From positions 62,001 to 126,000 of the forward strand of contig JAFZRU010000017.1 in the NCBI GenBank assembly GCA_017619755.1: DNA of 64,000 nt, written 5' to 3'. Below the pieces are notes generated by a model that made no database searches, was not told the origin of the DNA, and worked only from the letters and a program-made list of their open reading frames with translations. The DNA comes from Prevotella sp. (lineage in GTDB: Bacteria > Bacteroidota > Bacteroidia > Bacteroidales > Bacteroidaceae). Shown piece after piece: positions 9,346 through 18,578 of the stretch (the first letter of the stretch is position 1; each line of letters opens with the position of its first letter). Position numbers and translations under genes: made by a program.

Positions 9346-9804
9346 ATGGAAGAACTGGAAGAGAGGGAGGTGTCGTTCCCTCCAGCTCACACGGCTGAGC
9401 ATTTGCTCAACCAGACGATGATAAGGATGTTCGGCTGCAAAAGGTCGGACAAGGCACACGTGGAGCGGAAGAAAAGCAAAATCACATACGTGTTGGATAG
9501 AAAGCCCGACCGCAAGCAGGAGCGTGAGATTGAGCGGAGGATGAACGAACTGATTGCCGAGGACCTCCCCGTGACGTTCGAAATGGTAAGTCGCGATGAC
9601 CTGCCGGAAGAGGTGGACCTCTCGCGCCTGCCCGACGATATGGCGCAGACCATACGCTTGGTGCGCATCGGCGACTACGACGTGTGTGCCTGCATTGGAA
9701 AGCATGTGCGCTCCACTGGTCAGATTGGTCGTTTCGAAATGCTCGGCACGAATTGGGACGAACACCAACATACCTTTCGTGTCAGATTTAAAGTCATACC
9801 ATGA
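9346..9804 (+). CDS. AlaX-like alanyl-tRNA editing protein
   Basis: A 152-aa protein with the two metal-binding motifs of the AlaRS editing (SAD) fold: HTAEH (His15 and His19) and a Cys-x3-His in ACIGKHVRSTG. Free-standing members (AlaX) hydrolyse mischarged Ser- or Gly-tRNA(Ala) in the cytoplasm. The protein is as short as AlaX-S types and has no glycine-rich or synthetase domain. The protease gene overlaps or follows immediately, although no functional link is expected. Confidence 0.8.
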   Translation: MEELEEREVSFPPAHTAEHLLNQTMIRMFGCKRSDKAHVERKKSKITYVLDRKPDRKQEREIERRMNELIAEDLPVTFEMVSRDDLPEEVDLSRLPDDMAQTIRLVRIGDYDVCACIGKHVRSTGQIGRFEMLGTNWDEHQHTFRVRFKVIP

Positions 9805-9827
9805 GGTTTTCACCTATTCTTGACACG

Positions 9828-11891
9828 ATGAAAATCAACAAACCTCTTTTAAAAGAGGTTTTGATTCTCACCGTGTTTGCCTCTTTGGCACTAACTGTCA
9901 CTGCACGACCTCGCTCCACGGAGGAGATGAAAGCTGCTGCCCAAAAAGCCTTGGCTCCTGATTTCTTGCACCGGGGAGTGAAGGATAATAGGGAGATACG
10001 GATGATGGAGATGCGACAGGGAGTGACCGTCATGGGCTATGATGGCGGTGGTTTTGTCATTGTTGCCAACGATGACGTTTTCCCAGAGGTGATGGGGGTG
10101 TCCCAAACTGCCTTTAATTCCGAGACGGCCAACCCGGCTTTCCTCTGGTGGCTTGAAGTTATGGACCGCATCACCGCCGAACCGACCAACGCACCGCTTG
10201 CCAATATCGTGCCTGATTCTCTCGGCTTCCCCGCACAGGTCTCACCGATGCTCAAAACGACATGGGGACAAGGTGCACCATACAATAATCTCTGCCCTGA
10301 GGGGTGTCCCACTGGATGCGTCGCCACGGCGGCGACACAAGTTTTGAAGTATTTCAAGTGGCCGGAGAGGGGTGTTGGCACCGTATGGACCTATTACCCC
10401 TTCGCCGACTTCGACGGACTGAAATGCGAGGAGAACATCGAGGAAGTGGAATACGACTACGACTTGATGATTGACAAATATGAGAGCAAGGGGGTGATGG
10501 GGGCCACGGCGAAGCAGAAAAAGGCGGTGGCAGAACTTATGTATCATACCGGCCTTGCCATGAAGGCTGTTTATATGAAGGGCGGCACCGGCGCTTACAG
10601 TGAGACGCTGTCCTACGGTCTGCGAAACAATTTGGGATACCCTTTCGCCGTCACCATCGACAGGGAGAACTACACCGATGAAGAGTGGATGACCATCATC
10701 TTCGATAATATCAGCCGGGGGGTTCCCTTGGTGTATGGAGGGTCCGACTGGACATACTCTGGCCATGAGTTCGTCCTGCATGGTTACAATAGCAGTGGTC
10801 TTGTGTACATCAACTGGGGATGGAATGGTTCGGAGGACGGGTATTTCAACCTTGCCGCATTGCGTATTTTGATGGGTTATTACGACTTCAGGTACTACCA
10901 GGACATGGTGGTGAGATGCGAACCGGCATGGACGAGTGCGGACACGATTGACGTGATGGTGGAAACACCCGGAACCCTTCGTGAACGCTTAGGGGAGGAG
11001 CGCCTTTTCAACACGGCTTGCCTCAAGGTAAGGGGTGGCATCAACGGTTCCGACCTTGGCACGCTGAGAGCAATGGCGGGATGCTGCATCGATGGGCATA
11101 CTATCCAAGGCAACCTCTCCGTGCTTGACCTCAGCGAGGCTGACATCGTGGAGGGGGGAGAGCCGTATATGAAAGAGGGTGACACGCTGTATGTGACCAG
11201 GGCGGGCGTGATGCCCCGCAAGGCTTTTGCCGGGTGTTTTTTCCTCATCGACGTGGCGTTGCCGAAACATCTCCGAGAATATGAGGGTGAAGTCTTCGCC
11301 GGTTGCAACAACCTCGACCGTGTGAGCATTCAGGCAGGGGAGGAGAGCGACTTCACCTTAGTTGGTTCTTTCGTTATGAGCAAAGATGGGAAGACACTCA
11401 TAGAATGTCTTCCGGGAAGGGGTGACGACATCTGTTACGACATTCCCCAGGGGGTGGAAACCGTGGCTCCACATGCTTTTGCTGGTCGGTTTCTCTATGA
11501 GAGACTGGACTTGCCGGCATCCATCGACACCATTGGTCCGGGAGCATTCAACAGGTGTTTCGACCTTTTCCATACTTACGTACATGCACAGCAGCCGCCG
11601 GCCATCGATGAAACGGCCATCGACCTGCTTGACATTTCGCTGCGAACGCTGCACGTGCCGGCAGGGTGCGGCGAATCGTATCGACATGCAAGGGGATGGG
11701 AGCAATATGGAAAATACATCGTGGAGTTCGACGATGAGCAGGCTGCAGGTTTGCACGAATTCGCATCAAGAAAAGCTCAACCTGCATCATTGCAAACCTA
11801 CGACTTACAGGGTAGAAAAATGGTAGTGAACCGTCCCGGAACACGAAGCATCGTCGTGAGAAACGGCAGAAAGGTGATGGGAAAACAATAG
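9828..11891 (+). CDS. Secreted C10 cysteine protease (streptopain-like) with BspA-type leucine-rich repeats
   Basis: A protein of about 687 aa. After a signal peptide and a propeptide with the usual VIVANDDVFPEVMG strand comes a C10 catalytic domain. Counting from the alternative ATG at 9801, the nucleophile is Cys173 in CPTGCVATAATQV and the catalytic His322 is in SGHEFVLHGYN, followed by YINWGWNG as in SpeB and interpain. The C-terminal third has BspA-like repeats (PRKAFAGC, EVFAGCNNLDRV) and a Prevotella-type tail (YDLQGRKM ending NGRKVMGKQ). I prefer ATG 9828 because it gives a compact signal peptide; ATG 9801 overlaps the AlaX stop by 4 nt and is also possible. It is probably exported and self-processed, degrading host or food protein. 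Confidence 0.88.
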   Translation: MKINKPLLKEVLILTVFASLALTVTARPRSTEEMKAAAQKALAPDFLHRGVKDNREIRMMEMRQGVTVMGYDGGGFVIVANDDVFPEVMGVSQTAFNSETANPAFLWWLEVMDRITAEPTNAPLANIVPDSLGFPAQVSPMLKTTWGQGAPYNNLCPEGCPTGCVATAATQVLKYFKWPERGVGTVWTYYPFADFDGLKCEENIEEVEYDYDLMIDKYESKGVMGATAKQKKAVAELMYHTGLAMKAVYMKGGTGAYSETLSYGLRNNLGYPFAVTIDRENYTDEEWMTIIFDNISRGVPLVYGGSDWTYSGHEFVLHGYNSSGLVYINWGWNGSEDGYFNLAALRILMGYYDFRYYQDMVVRCEPAWTSADTIDVMVETPGTLRERLGEERLFNTACLKVRGGINGSDLGTLRAMAGCCIDGHTIQGNLSVLDLSEADIVEGGEPYMKEGDTLYVTRAGVMPRKAFAGCFFLIDVALPKHLREYEGEVFAGCNNLDRVSIQAGEESDFTLVGSFVMSKDGKTLIECLPGRGDDICYDIPQGVETVAPHAFAGRFLYERLDLPASIDTIGPGAFNRCFDLFHTYVHAQQPPAIDETAIDLLDISLRTLHVPAGCGESYRHARGWEQYGKYIVEFDDEQAAGLHEFASRKAQPASLQTYDLQGRKMVVNRPGTRSIVVRNGRKVMGKQ

Positions 11892-11912
11892 TATAATAGT
11901 ATAAGAATAAGC

Positions 11913-11938
11913 GATGGGAAGCCAAACGGCTTCCCATC
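11913..11938. terminator. Bidirectional hairpin between protease and RNase G genes
   Basis: A perfect 11-bp stem (GATGGGAAGCC with GGCTTCCCATC) around an AAAC loop lies between two convergent genes. The flanks are A/T-rich but lack a long U run on either side. Confidence 0.7.
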
Positions 11939-11941
11939 TTC

Positions 11942-13516
11942 TCATTTCGTCTCAATCTCCTCTTTCATATCAATGAATTGCCTTTTTGCATCATAAAACT
12001 CATACTGTAAAAAGGCCAGTTTCTGGGAGGAGATCACATGCACGCCAAGTCCATATTTGAACTGCCATTTCCTTTTGAGGGAAATGATTCCCTGGTTGAT
12101 ATAGGCAGCCACGTAGGGATGTACGTGCAAGTAGAATGTCTTGACACCAATCTTGTTGACAAGGTGGTCAATTTTACTCTCCAACTGGTCGGTGAACATA
12201 ATGCTTGATCGAATCTTGCCCCTTCCAAAACAAGTGGGGCAAGTCTCGTCCACATTCACGTCCATTGCCGGCCTCACACGCTGACGTGTGATTTGCATAA
12301 GTCCAAACTTGCTCAGTGGCAGGATGTTGTGGCGCGCACGGTCTTTCTGCATATTCTTACACATGCGCTCGTACAAGAGCTGGCGGTCCTCGGCTAAGTT
12401 CATGTCGATGAAATCGACGATGATGATGCCGCCCATGTCGCGTAGGCGTAACTGACGAGCCAGTTCATCAGCAGCCCCAAGGTTCACATCCAAAGCATTC
12501 GCCTCTTGTCCGTTGGCGGAACGTGTGCGGTTGCCGCTGTTCACGTCCACCACGTGCATGGCCTCTGTGTGCTCGATGATCAGGTAAGCCCCGTGCTTGT
12601 AGTTCACCGTCTTCCCGAAGCTTGACTTGATTTGCTTCGTCACGCTGAAATTGTCGAAAATAGGGGCTTGACCGGTGTAGAGCTTCACTATGCCCGCCTT
12701 TTCAGGGGCTATGAGAGTGACATAGTCGCTCACCTCCTTCCACACCTCCTCGTCGTTGACGAAGATGTTTTCATAGGAAGGGTTGAAGAGGTCGCGAAGC
12801 AGGGCCACTGCCCGGCTCGTCTCTTCAAACACCATTTGGGGACGCTTCTGCGTTTTCTGAACCTTTGATATTGCGTCGTCCCAACGCTTGAGCAAAATCT
12901 TGAGCTCTGTGTCGAGTTCCGCCACGCGCTTGCCCTCTGCAACAGTGCGAACGATGACACCGAAATTGCGGGGCTTGATACTTTGGATGGCTTGTTTCAG
13001 GCGGGCGCGTTCCTCGCTGCTCTTGATTTTTGTGGATACGGAAACCTTATCGTTGAAGGGGATGAGCACCAGGAAGCGACCTGCAAAGCTCAACTCACCC
13101 GTAAGTCGTGGGCCTTTCGTAGAGATAGGCTCTTTTACAATCTGAACCAGCACCTCTTGACCCACGGTGAGGGTCGTTGCGATGCTGCCGTCTTTCTTCA
13201 AGTCGGGCTGGCGGCCGGCTTTGCTGATGGGATAAAGTTTCTTCCTATCGCTCTCTACCTGCTTAAGGTATTTGGAGTAGGAGTGAAATTGGCTACCCAA
13301 GTCAAGATAATGTAGAAAGGCGTCGCGCTCAAAACCAACGTCCACGAAGCAGGCGTACAAACCGGGCATCAGTTTCTTCACCTTCGCTATATAGACGTTG
13401 CCTACCGAAAATGATGCCGAGCGTGCCTCGCTCTGATACTCTACCAGTTTCTTGTCTTCCAGCAGAGCGATAGAGATCTCCTTCGCTCGGACATCAATCA
13501 CTACTTCGCTGGTCAT
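11942..13516 (-). CDS. rng: Ribonuclease G/E family endoribonuclease
   Basis: A 524-aa protein spanning the full Rne/Rng catalytic core: an S1 domain near residues 38-130 (VGNVYIAKVKKLMPGLYACFVDVG), the GGIIIVDFIDM active-site segment with the two catalytic Asp residues, and the zinc-link CPTCFGRGK. No RNase E-like scaffold tail is present, so it is RNase G in size. It processes rRNA and decays mRNA in the cytoplasm. It lies downstream of HU and a 29-aa basic protein, with a terminator-like hairpin in its leader (13541-13582). Confidence 0.93.
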   Translation of the reverse strand: MTSEVVIDVRAKEISIALLEDKKLVEYQSEARSASFSVGNVYIAKVKKLMPGLYACFVDVGFERDAFLHYLDLGSQFHSYSKYLKQVESDRKKLYPISKAGRQPDLKKDGSIATTLTVGQEVLVQIVKEPISTKGPRLTGELSFAGRFLVLIPFNDKVSVSTKIKSSEERARLKQAIQSIKPRNFGVIVRTVAEGKRVAELDTELKILLKRWDDAISKVQKTQKRPQMVFEETSRAVALLRDLFNPSYENIFVNDEEVWKEVSDYVTLIAPEKAGIVKLYTGQAPIFDNFSVTKQIKSSFGKTVNYKHGAYLIIEHTEAMHVVDVNSGNRTRSANGQEANALDVNLGAADELARQLRLRDMGGIIIVDFIDMNLAEDRQLLYERMCKNMQKDRARHNILPLSKFGLMQITRQRVRPAMDVNVDETCPTCFGRGKIRSSIMFTDQLESKIDHLVNKIGVKTFYLHVHPYVAAYINQGIISLKRKWQFKYGLGVHVISSQKLAFLQYEFYDAKRQFIDMKEEIETK

Positions 13517-13540
13517 TCTGCAAAATCTTTACTTGCTTAC

Positions 13541-13582
13541 AAAAACGGCATGTCAACAAATTCCTTCGGAATCTCTTGACAC
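13541..13582 (-). terminator. Terminator-like hairpin in the leader of rng
   Basis: On the minus strand an interrupted stem (TGTCAA pairing with TTGACA, an internal 3x3 loop, then ATTCC with GGAAT) is followed by CCG and five T residues. It ends only about 24 nt before the rng start, so it could end transcription of the small upstream gene or attenuate rng. Confidence 0.45.
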
Positions 13583-13625
13583 GCCATGTAGCCGAACAGA
13601 CTGATGAGTGCTCAGCCACAAGGGC

Positions 13626-13715
13626 CTACTTGCTCTTATGTCTGTTTTTTCTCAGTCTTTTCTTGCGCTTGTGGGTGGCCATCTTGTGGCCCTTTTTCTT
13701 CTTTCCGTTTGGCAT
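13626..13715 (-). CDS. 29-aa highly basic ribosomal-type protein (AURKAIP1/COX24-like)
   Basis: The frame begins MPNGKKKKGHKMATHKRKKR and ends RLRKNRHKSK before a stop. Of 29 residues about 17 are Lys, Arg or His. From memory this matches tiny Bacteroidetes proteins annotated as AURKAIP1/COX24-domain, the family of mitochondrial mS38 and actinobacterial bS22, which sit on the small ribosomal subunit. Its position between HU and RNase G fits a growth-linked gene. Ribosome binding is inference from family and charge. Confidence 0.75.
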   Translation of the reverse strand: MPNGKKKKGHKMATHKRKKRLRKNRHKSK

Positions 13716-13835
13716 GGTCTAATGAAATTGAATGGGTTGATATTCCTTGTGTACACTGAAACCTTCCATTTCCTCCACGGGCAAGCAGATGTCACACCTG
13801 CTATGAGAAGGAAATGAAAGACAGCTCAGCGACTG

Positions 13836-14135
13836 TTAATCCTCGCTTTCGTCCACGTCCTCGCCCTTCATCTTGGCCACGAAACTCTTAGCTGGCTTGA
13901 AGCTGGGGAAGTCGTGGGCCTCGATGACTATCGTTGTGTTCTTGGAGATGTTGCGGGCGGTTTTCTCGGCACGATGCTTCACGATGAAGCTACCGAAACC
14001 TCTGAGATATACGTTCTCCTTGCTCAACAGGCTCTCCTTGATTACTTCCATAAATGCCTCTACCGTAGTAGAAACATCGCGCTTGGCTACACCGGTACTT
14101 GATGAAATCTTGCTGATAATGTCTGCCTTAGTCAT
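13836..14135 (-). CDS. HU/IHF family DNA-binding protein
   Basis: A 99-aa histone-like protein: MTKADIISKISSSTG at the N terminus, the GFGSF turn in VYLRGFGSFIVKHRAEK, and the beta-arm core, where the usual RNP is replaced by RNISKNTTI. The C terminus has an acidic tail (GEDVDESED). It packs or bends DNA in the nucleoid. It is transcribed from a good promoter at 14189-14196; the 29-aa gene lies 120 nt downstream. Confidence 0.9.
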   Translation of the reverse strand: MTKADIISKISSSTGVAKRDVSTTVEAFMEVIKESLLSKENVYLRGFGSFIVKHRAEKTARNISKNTTIVIEAHDFPSFKPAKSFVAKMKGEDVDESED

Positions 14136-14188
14136 TTTTCTGTCAATTTTATTGTTGTGAATTTTTACTTGTTGACTTTAATGGAATG

Positions 14189-14196
14189 CAAATATA
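14189..14196 (-). promoter_or_regulatory. -7 promoter box for the HU gene
   Basis: Reads TATATTTG on the minus strand, matching TAnnTTTG, about 54 nt upstream of the HU start. Confidence 0.6.
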
Positions 14197-14460
14197 CAAG
14201 TTTTTGTCGTGATAAGGAAAACTTTTTTTGGTTTTTTTGATTTTTTTTCCGAAAAATGAGTTTTTGCCTTAATTGGCAATGATATAATGACTTATCTTAG
14301 CAATTTGCAAAGGCTTCGTCGTTGGAAGAGAATTATACAAAGTGTAAAAAATATTTATTATTTTAGATGATGGTCACAGTCTTTAAGCTCTTTAAACCCT
14401 TAAACTTTTAAACCTTTAAACCTTTAAACCTCTAAACTCCTTAAACTCTTTAGTCCTATT
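14197..14460. other. Gene-free AT-rich stretch
   Basis: No coding frame, tRNA or known RNA is seen between the HU promoter and the HAD gene. It holds poly-T runs near 14223-14250 and a simple-repeat tract at 14381-14453. Confidence 0.6.
14381..14453. repeat. Degenerate short tandem repeat (about 9-bp unit, CTTTAAACC type)
   Basis: About eight imperfect copies of a CTTTAAAC(C/T) unit run in tandem just beyond the hairpin that follows the rfbA-wzc operon. Slipped-strand expansion is the likely origin. Confidence 0.7.
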
Positions 14461-14502
14461 ACACAATGGCGGGAGAGCCGTCCAGCCCTCCCGCCATTGT
14501 GT
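14461..14502 (-). terminator. Strong hairpin after the rfbA-wzc-HAD operon
   Basis: A perfect 15-bp stem (arms 14461-14475 and 14488-14502, 12-nt loop) lies 12 nt beyond the HAD stop. It lacks a U run, so it may stabilise the mRNA end or act with Rho. Confidence 0.55.
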
Positions 14503-14514
14503 GGGTGTGTTTCT

Positions 14515-14946
14515 TTAGCGTTTCCACCAGCTTTTCCGCTTTGGAGCGGCATGGTCGTGCAGGCTGGTTTTCCTCGCTTCTGCTATCATGTCTTCAAACG
14601 ACTTGCCCTCCTTGATCATCGAGTACATCGTACCCCAGTCGGGGAGGCCGCCTACGTTGCGGTCGTCTATCCACACTTCTGCCTTGATTTTGCGAGAGAA
14701 ATGGTTGTTGTATTCCTTACGCTCCTCAGGGTAGTCCTTGTTCACAGCGTAAAACTCAACGCCACGTTTGCGACACCATTCCACGGCATCATCGAGTAGT
14801 TTTCCCTCTCTCACCGTCCAAAGAATGACCTTGTGACGGTCGGAGATGAGCATCTTCAGTGTGTCGATGGCGAAAGGTATCTCCGGGCCGATGTCAGGGT
14901 ATCTGTGCTCCACTATCGTGCCGTCGAAATCCACTGCTATGGTCAT
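14515..14946 (-). CDS. Small HAD-superfamily hydrolase (BT0820-like)
   Basis: A 143-aa HAD protein. The DxD nucleophile motif is VDFDGTIVE (Asp6 and Asp8), motif II is the Thr in ILWTVREG, and WIDDRN provides the acidic motif. It has no cap domain. Members hydrolyse small phosphate esters; the substrate is unknown. It begins 12 nt after the wzc stop on the same strand and so may act in the same polysaccharide pathway. Its Lys/Arg/Trp-rich tail (KRKSWWKR) is of unclear role. Confidence 0.85.
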   Translation of the reverse strand: MTIAVDFDGTIVEHRYPDIGPEIPFAIDTLKMLISDRHKVILWTVREGKLLDDAVEWCRKRGVEFYAVNKDYPEERKEYNNHFSRKIKAEVWIDDRNVGGLPDWGTMYSMIKEGKSFEDMIAEARKTSLHDHAAPKRKSWWKR

Positions 14947-14958
14947 CGCGAGGCAAGA

Positions 14959-17490
14959 TTAGAGTTTGATAGACGTGTCGTTCTTGTTGCCGTAATGGCT
15001 GTTGCTATAGTTGCCATAAGAGCCGTAGGTGCCGTAACTACCGTAACTGCCGTATCTCGAACCATAGTTGCCATACTTGCCGTAGCTGGTGTAACGGCTG
15101 TACTTGCCATACTTGCCGTAGCCGTAATAGTAGCCGTATTTCTTCTTCGACATGTCGATGCCGTTGATGACGATGGCCATGTTGGGAAGCTTGTTCTCGT
15201 TGGCCAAGGAGTTCACAAGGTCGAAGCTCGACTTCGGAGTGTAGTCGGCACGGCACATGTAGATGGTGGCGTCGATGACGCGGCCTACCTGCAGGGTGTC
15301 AGTAACCAAACCAACGGGGGCGGTGTCAATAAGAATGTAGTCATAGTTGGCCTTCAAGTAATCTATCACTATTTCGAGCGACTGGCGAGAGATGAGCTCC
15401 GAGGGGTTGGGGGGCACGGGGCCGGCGAGCAGCAGGTCGAGATTGCCATTGACGCCGGAGGGCAGAATCTGAGCCTTCACATCGTCCTCGCTGGGATGCT
15501 CCTGGGCGAGTAGTGGCGTGATGCCGTGCTTGTGGTCGTCGATTTCGAAGAGCTCGGCCAGACGTGGCTTGCGGATGTCAAGACCCACGAGGATCACCTT
15601 CTTGCCAAGGAGGGCGAAACTCACTGCAAGGTTGGCGCAGTTGAATGTCTTACCCTCGCCAGACGTGGTGGAGGTGAACATAATGACTTTCTGGCCCTCC
15701 CGAAGCATAAACTGCACGTTGGTACGCATCGCTCGGAAAATCTCCTCCATTTGGTTGTTCTTGTTCTCGTGCACCACGATGTCGGCCTTTGTCTTTGCCG
15801 TCTCGCTCGCCACTGCCACGTCTGCGATGATGGGCAGTTGCGTGAGGCGTGCCACGTCGTCATGACCTTCGATTTTGTAGCGGAAGAGTTTCAGGAGGAA
15901 CAGCACCAGACCGGGAATCAGAAGACCAGCGACGAGGGCGATAGGAATCACCACGGTGGGCACTGGTGTGATTTGGCCGTTGCTCTCAGGCTGCTCGATC
16001 AGCTTTCCCTTGTCGGCGGTGGAGGCCAGTGAGATGGAGTTCTCCTCGCGTTTTTGGAGAAGCATGAGGTAGAGGCCGGAACGAACCTCCTGCTGACGGC
16101 CGATTTGGGTCAGCATGCGCTCCTGTTCAGGTGTGGCGGAAATCTGTGTGGAGAACTTGGCATACTGATTCTGCAAAGCGTTGCGTTGGATTTCCATGTT
16201 CTTGCGACTCTGTGCCATGGCGCGCTTGATGCTTGAACTAAGGTCGTCAAGTTGAGCGGTGAGGGGCAGTACCGACGGGCTCTCTTCAGAGGCAGTGCGC
16301 AACAGACGGTTGCGTTGGAGCACTATCTCGTTGTACTTGTTGATGAGGCTGGAGGCGGTGGCGTCGCTAAGACCCACGTTTGAAGGAAGGGTTTGGTATT
16401 GGTTGTCAGCCTTGTCCATGTAGTCGCTGATGCTGTTGAGAAGGGCCACCTGTGTGTTGGCTTCGGCCAGTTTGTGGTCGTACTCCGTGGAGCCGGCCAT
16501 GGCGGCGTTGGCGTTCATGCGAAGCTCGGTCATGTGCTGGCTCTTCTTGTAAGCCTCCAACTGACCCTCCGTCTCGCCGAGTTCGGCGTTGATTTTCTCC
16601 AAACGGCCGTTGATGAATTCCTCTGTGCGGTAGGCTACTTCGTTCTTGTCCTCATTGGCTTGACGGTTGTAGCACACCACCAACTGCCTGAGGTAGTCGA
16701 GGGAGCGGCGGGGAATCTCGTCCACTATCGACATCTTCACAATAGTGGTGTTCTTTGATGTCGGGTTGACGCTGAAGTAACGCTTGAATTTCTTGCAAGC
16801 GTTTTGGGGAGATTGGATGGTTACAAAGAGCGTGCCGCCGTCAGCCAGCTTCGAGTTGCCGTTGGAAGTGAAGGAAAGGTTTCCGGCACGCGTCTTGATG
16901 GTCTGTGGAAGAGAAGTGAAAGTCTTCTCAATACTGTAGGGGCCTTTGGAGTAGCCCTCTTCGTTGGTCACGAAATAGGAACCGGAGACTTTGTAGTTTC
17001 CTTTTTCGTTGGTGATGGTCAGTGAGATGGGCACCTTGAGGTTGTCCAAATGAGCGGCATCGATGTCAACGGACACCGGCTGTGTCTTGTAGAGAAGGAT
17101 GTTCTTCACACGGCCTTTGAGTTCGTAATTCACGTAGAGCTTCAGGTCCTTCACCACGTCGGCGGCAAGGGTGTGGGAGGCCAAAATTTCCATCTCGTTG
17201 TCCAGACCCTCCGTGTTGGAGATGAAGCCAAGGTTGGCGGCGCCGAGCAGGCCTCCGCGGCCACGTCCATTATCTTCGTCCTTGATGAGCATCTTGGCCG
17301 ACGACTGGAACCGAGGGGTCGTGTACCTTAAATATATGGCTGTGATGCCAAGGGCGATGATCAGCGAGAGGGCGAACCATTGCCAGTTGAGGATGAATGT
17401 CTGGAAAAGCTGGTTGAAATTGAAGAATGACACTTCTTCGTTCTCTTTGTGCAGGGTTTCCGGATTTTGAGCAGTTTTGTTCTCTTCCAT
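14959..17490 (-). CDS. Wzc-like polysaccharide co-polymerase and tyrosine autokinase
   Basis: An 843-aa inner-membrane protein. A Wzz domain with a first transmembrane segment near residues 34-54, a long periplasmic coiled-coil region, a second membrane segment (VVIPIALVAGLLIPGLVLFLL) and a cytoplasmic BY-kinase domain are seen. Walker A is TSTTSGEGKTF, Walker A' is LVGLDIRKP and Walker B is DYILIDTAP. The last 60 or so residues hold 18 tyrosines in a K/S/G-Y-G repeat, far more than the usual cluster. It controls chain length and export of capsule or exopolysaccharide. No Wza-type export gene is adjacent; the gene follows rfbA by 40 nt. Confidence 0.9.
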   Translation of the reverse strand: MEENKTAQNPETLHKENEEVSFFNFNQLFQTFILNWQWFALSLIIALGITAIYLRYTTPRFQSSAKMLIKDEDNGRGRGGLLGAANLGFISNTEGLDNEMEILASHTLAADVVKDLKLYVNYELKGRVKNILLYKTQPVSVDIDAAHLDNLKVPISLTITNEKGNYKVSGSYFVTNEEGYSKGPYSIEKTFTSLPQTIKTRAGNLSFTSNGNSKLADGGTLFVTIQSPQNACKKFKRYFSVNPTSKNTTIVKMSIVDEIPRRSLDYLRQLVVCYNRQANEDKNEVAYRTEEFINGRLEKINAELGETEGQLEAYKKSQHMTELRMNANAAMAGSTEYDHKLAEANTQVALLNSISDYMDKADNQYQTLPSNVGLSDATASSLINKYNEIVLQRNRLLRTASEESPSVLPLTAQLDDLSSSIKRAMAQSRKNMEIQRNALQNQYAKFSTQISATPEQERMLTQIGRQQEVRSGLYLMLLQKREENSISLASTADKGKLIEQPESNGQITPVPTVVIPIALVAGLLIPGLVLFLLKLFRYKIEGHDDVARLTQLPIIADVAVASETAKTKADIVVHENKNNQMEEIFRAMRTNVQFMLREGQKVIMFTSTTSGEGKTFNCANLAVSFALLGKKVILVGLDIRKPRLAELFEIDDHKHGITPLLAQEHPSEDDVKAQILPSGVNGNLDLLLAGPVPPNPSELISRQSLEIVIDYLKANYDYILIDTAPVGLVTDTLQVGRVIDATIYMCRADYTPKSSFDLVNSLANENKLPNMAIVINGIDMSKKKYGYYYGYGKYGKYSRYTSYGKYGNYGSRYGSYGSYGTYGSYGNYSNSHYGNKNDTSIKL

Positions 17491-17530
17491 TTCTATTTTT
17501 TAAAATTTGTTGAATTTTCTTCTCTTTTCT

Positions 17531-18409
17531 CTATTGACCACGCTCGGCAAGACGCTGCAGATAGCGACCGTAGTCGTTGCCAAGCATGGGGGCGGCGGAG
17601 GCTAAGAGCATCTCACGGCTCGTCCATCCGTTGATGTAGGCTATCTCCTCCAAGCACGCCACCTTCAGGCCTTGGCGCTTTTCGATTACCTCGATGTAGG
17701 TGCTGGCCTCTGCCAGACTGTCGTGCGTGCCGGTGTCGAGCCAAGTGAAGCCGCGGCGAAGGGTCTGCACCTTCAGCTGTCCTCGGTGGAGGTATTCCTG
17801 GTTCACTGACGTGATTTCCAACTCCCCGCGAGAACTTGGGCGGATGTGCTTCGCCACTTCCACCACTGAGTTGGGATAGAAGTAGAGACCCACCACGGCG
17901 TAGTTGCTCTTCGGGGAGGAGGGTTTCTCCTCGATGCTCAGGCAGTTGCCATCCTTGTCAAATTCCGCCACGCCGTAACGCTGGGGGTCGTTGACGTAGT
18001 AGCCAAACACCGTGGCTTGTTCTTTTTGGGCGTTCTCCACGCTCTCACGGAGCAGACTTGTGAACCCCGAACCGTGAAAGATGTTGTCACCAAGCACTAA
18101 GCACACCGTGTCGTTGCCGATGAATTCCTCGCCGATGAGGAAAGCCTGGGCCAGGCCGTCGGGGCTTGGCTGCACAGCGTAGGAAAAACGCACACCAAGC
18201 ATTTCCCCGCTACCCAGCAGACGCTGGAAGCAAGGAAGGTCGTGGGGCGTTGAGATGATCAGTATGTCGCGTATGCCGGAGAGCATCAAGGCGGAGATGG
18301 GATAGTAAATCATCGGCTTGTCGAATATCGGTATCAACTGCTTGCTGATGCCCTTCGTGATAGGATAAAGCCGCGTCCCGGAGCCACCGGCCAATACGAT
18401 TCCTTTCAT
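17531..18409 (-). CDS. rfbA: Glucose-1-phosphate thymidylyltransferase
   Basis: A 292-aa nucleotidyltransferase, typical RmlA length. The N-terminal signature is [16 protein letters not shown], followed by [17 protein letters not shown] and later GDNIFHG with metal-binding Asp. It makes dTDP-glucose from dTTP and glucose-1-phosphate, the first step toward dTDP-rhamnose and related sugars. The rfbB/C/D genes are not in this window. It leads a unit with the wzc and HAD genes under a promoter at 18487-18494. Confidence 0.93.
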   Translation of the reverse strand: MKGIVLAGGSGTRLYPITKGISKQLIPIFDKPMIYYPISALMLSGIRDILIISTPHDLPCFQRLLGSGEMLGVRFSYAVQPSPDGLAQAFLIGEEFIGNDTVCLVLGDNIFHGSGFTSLLRESVENAQKEQATVFGYYVNDPQRYGVAEFDKDGNCLSIEEKPSSPKSNYAVVGLYFYPNSVVEVAKHIRPSSRGELEITSVNQEYLHRGQLKVQTLRRGFTWLDTGTHDSLAEASTYIEVIEKRQGLKVACLEEIAYINGWTSREMLLASAAPMLGNDYGRYLQRLAERGQ

Positions 18410-18486
18410 GCTGGTAACTATCTTTTTACTTCTTTCCTCTTCTGCCCGCAGAGGGGCGTCACGTCTTACTTCCGTAATTTAGGCCG

Positions 18487-18494
18487 CAAAGTTA
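18487..18494 (-). promoter_or_regulatory. -7 promoter box for rfbA-wzc
   Basis: Reads TAACTTTG on the minus strand, about 78 nt before the rfbA start. Confidence 0.6.
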
Positions 18495-18578
18495 CAAATA
18501 AAACTTCAATACGGAAAACTTATTTTTTGAAAATCTTCCTTTTTTTATATTTCTTTAGACATTTACCCGTTTTTTTCG

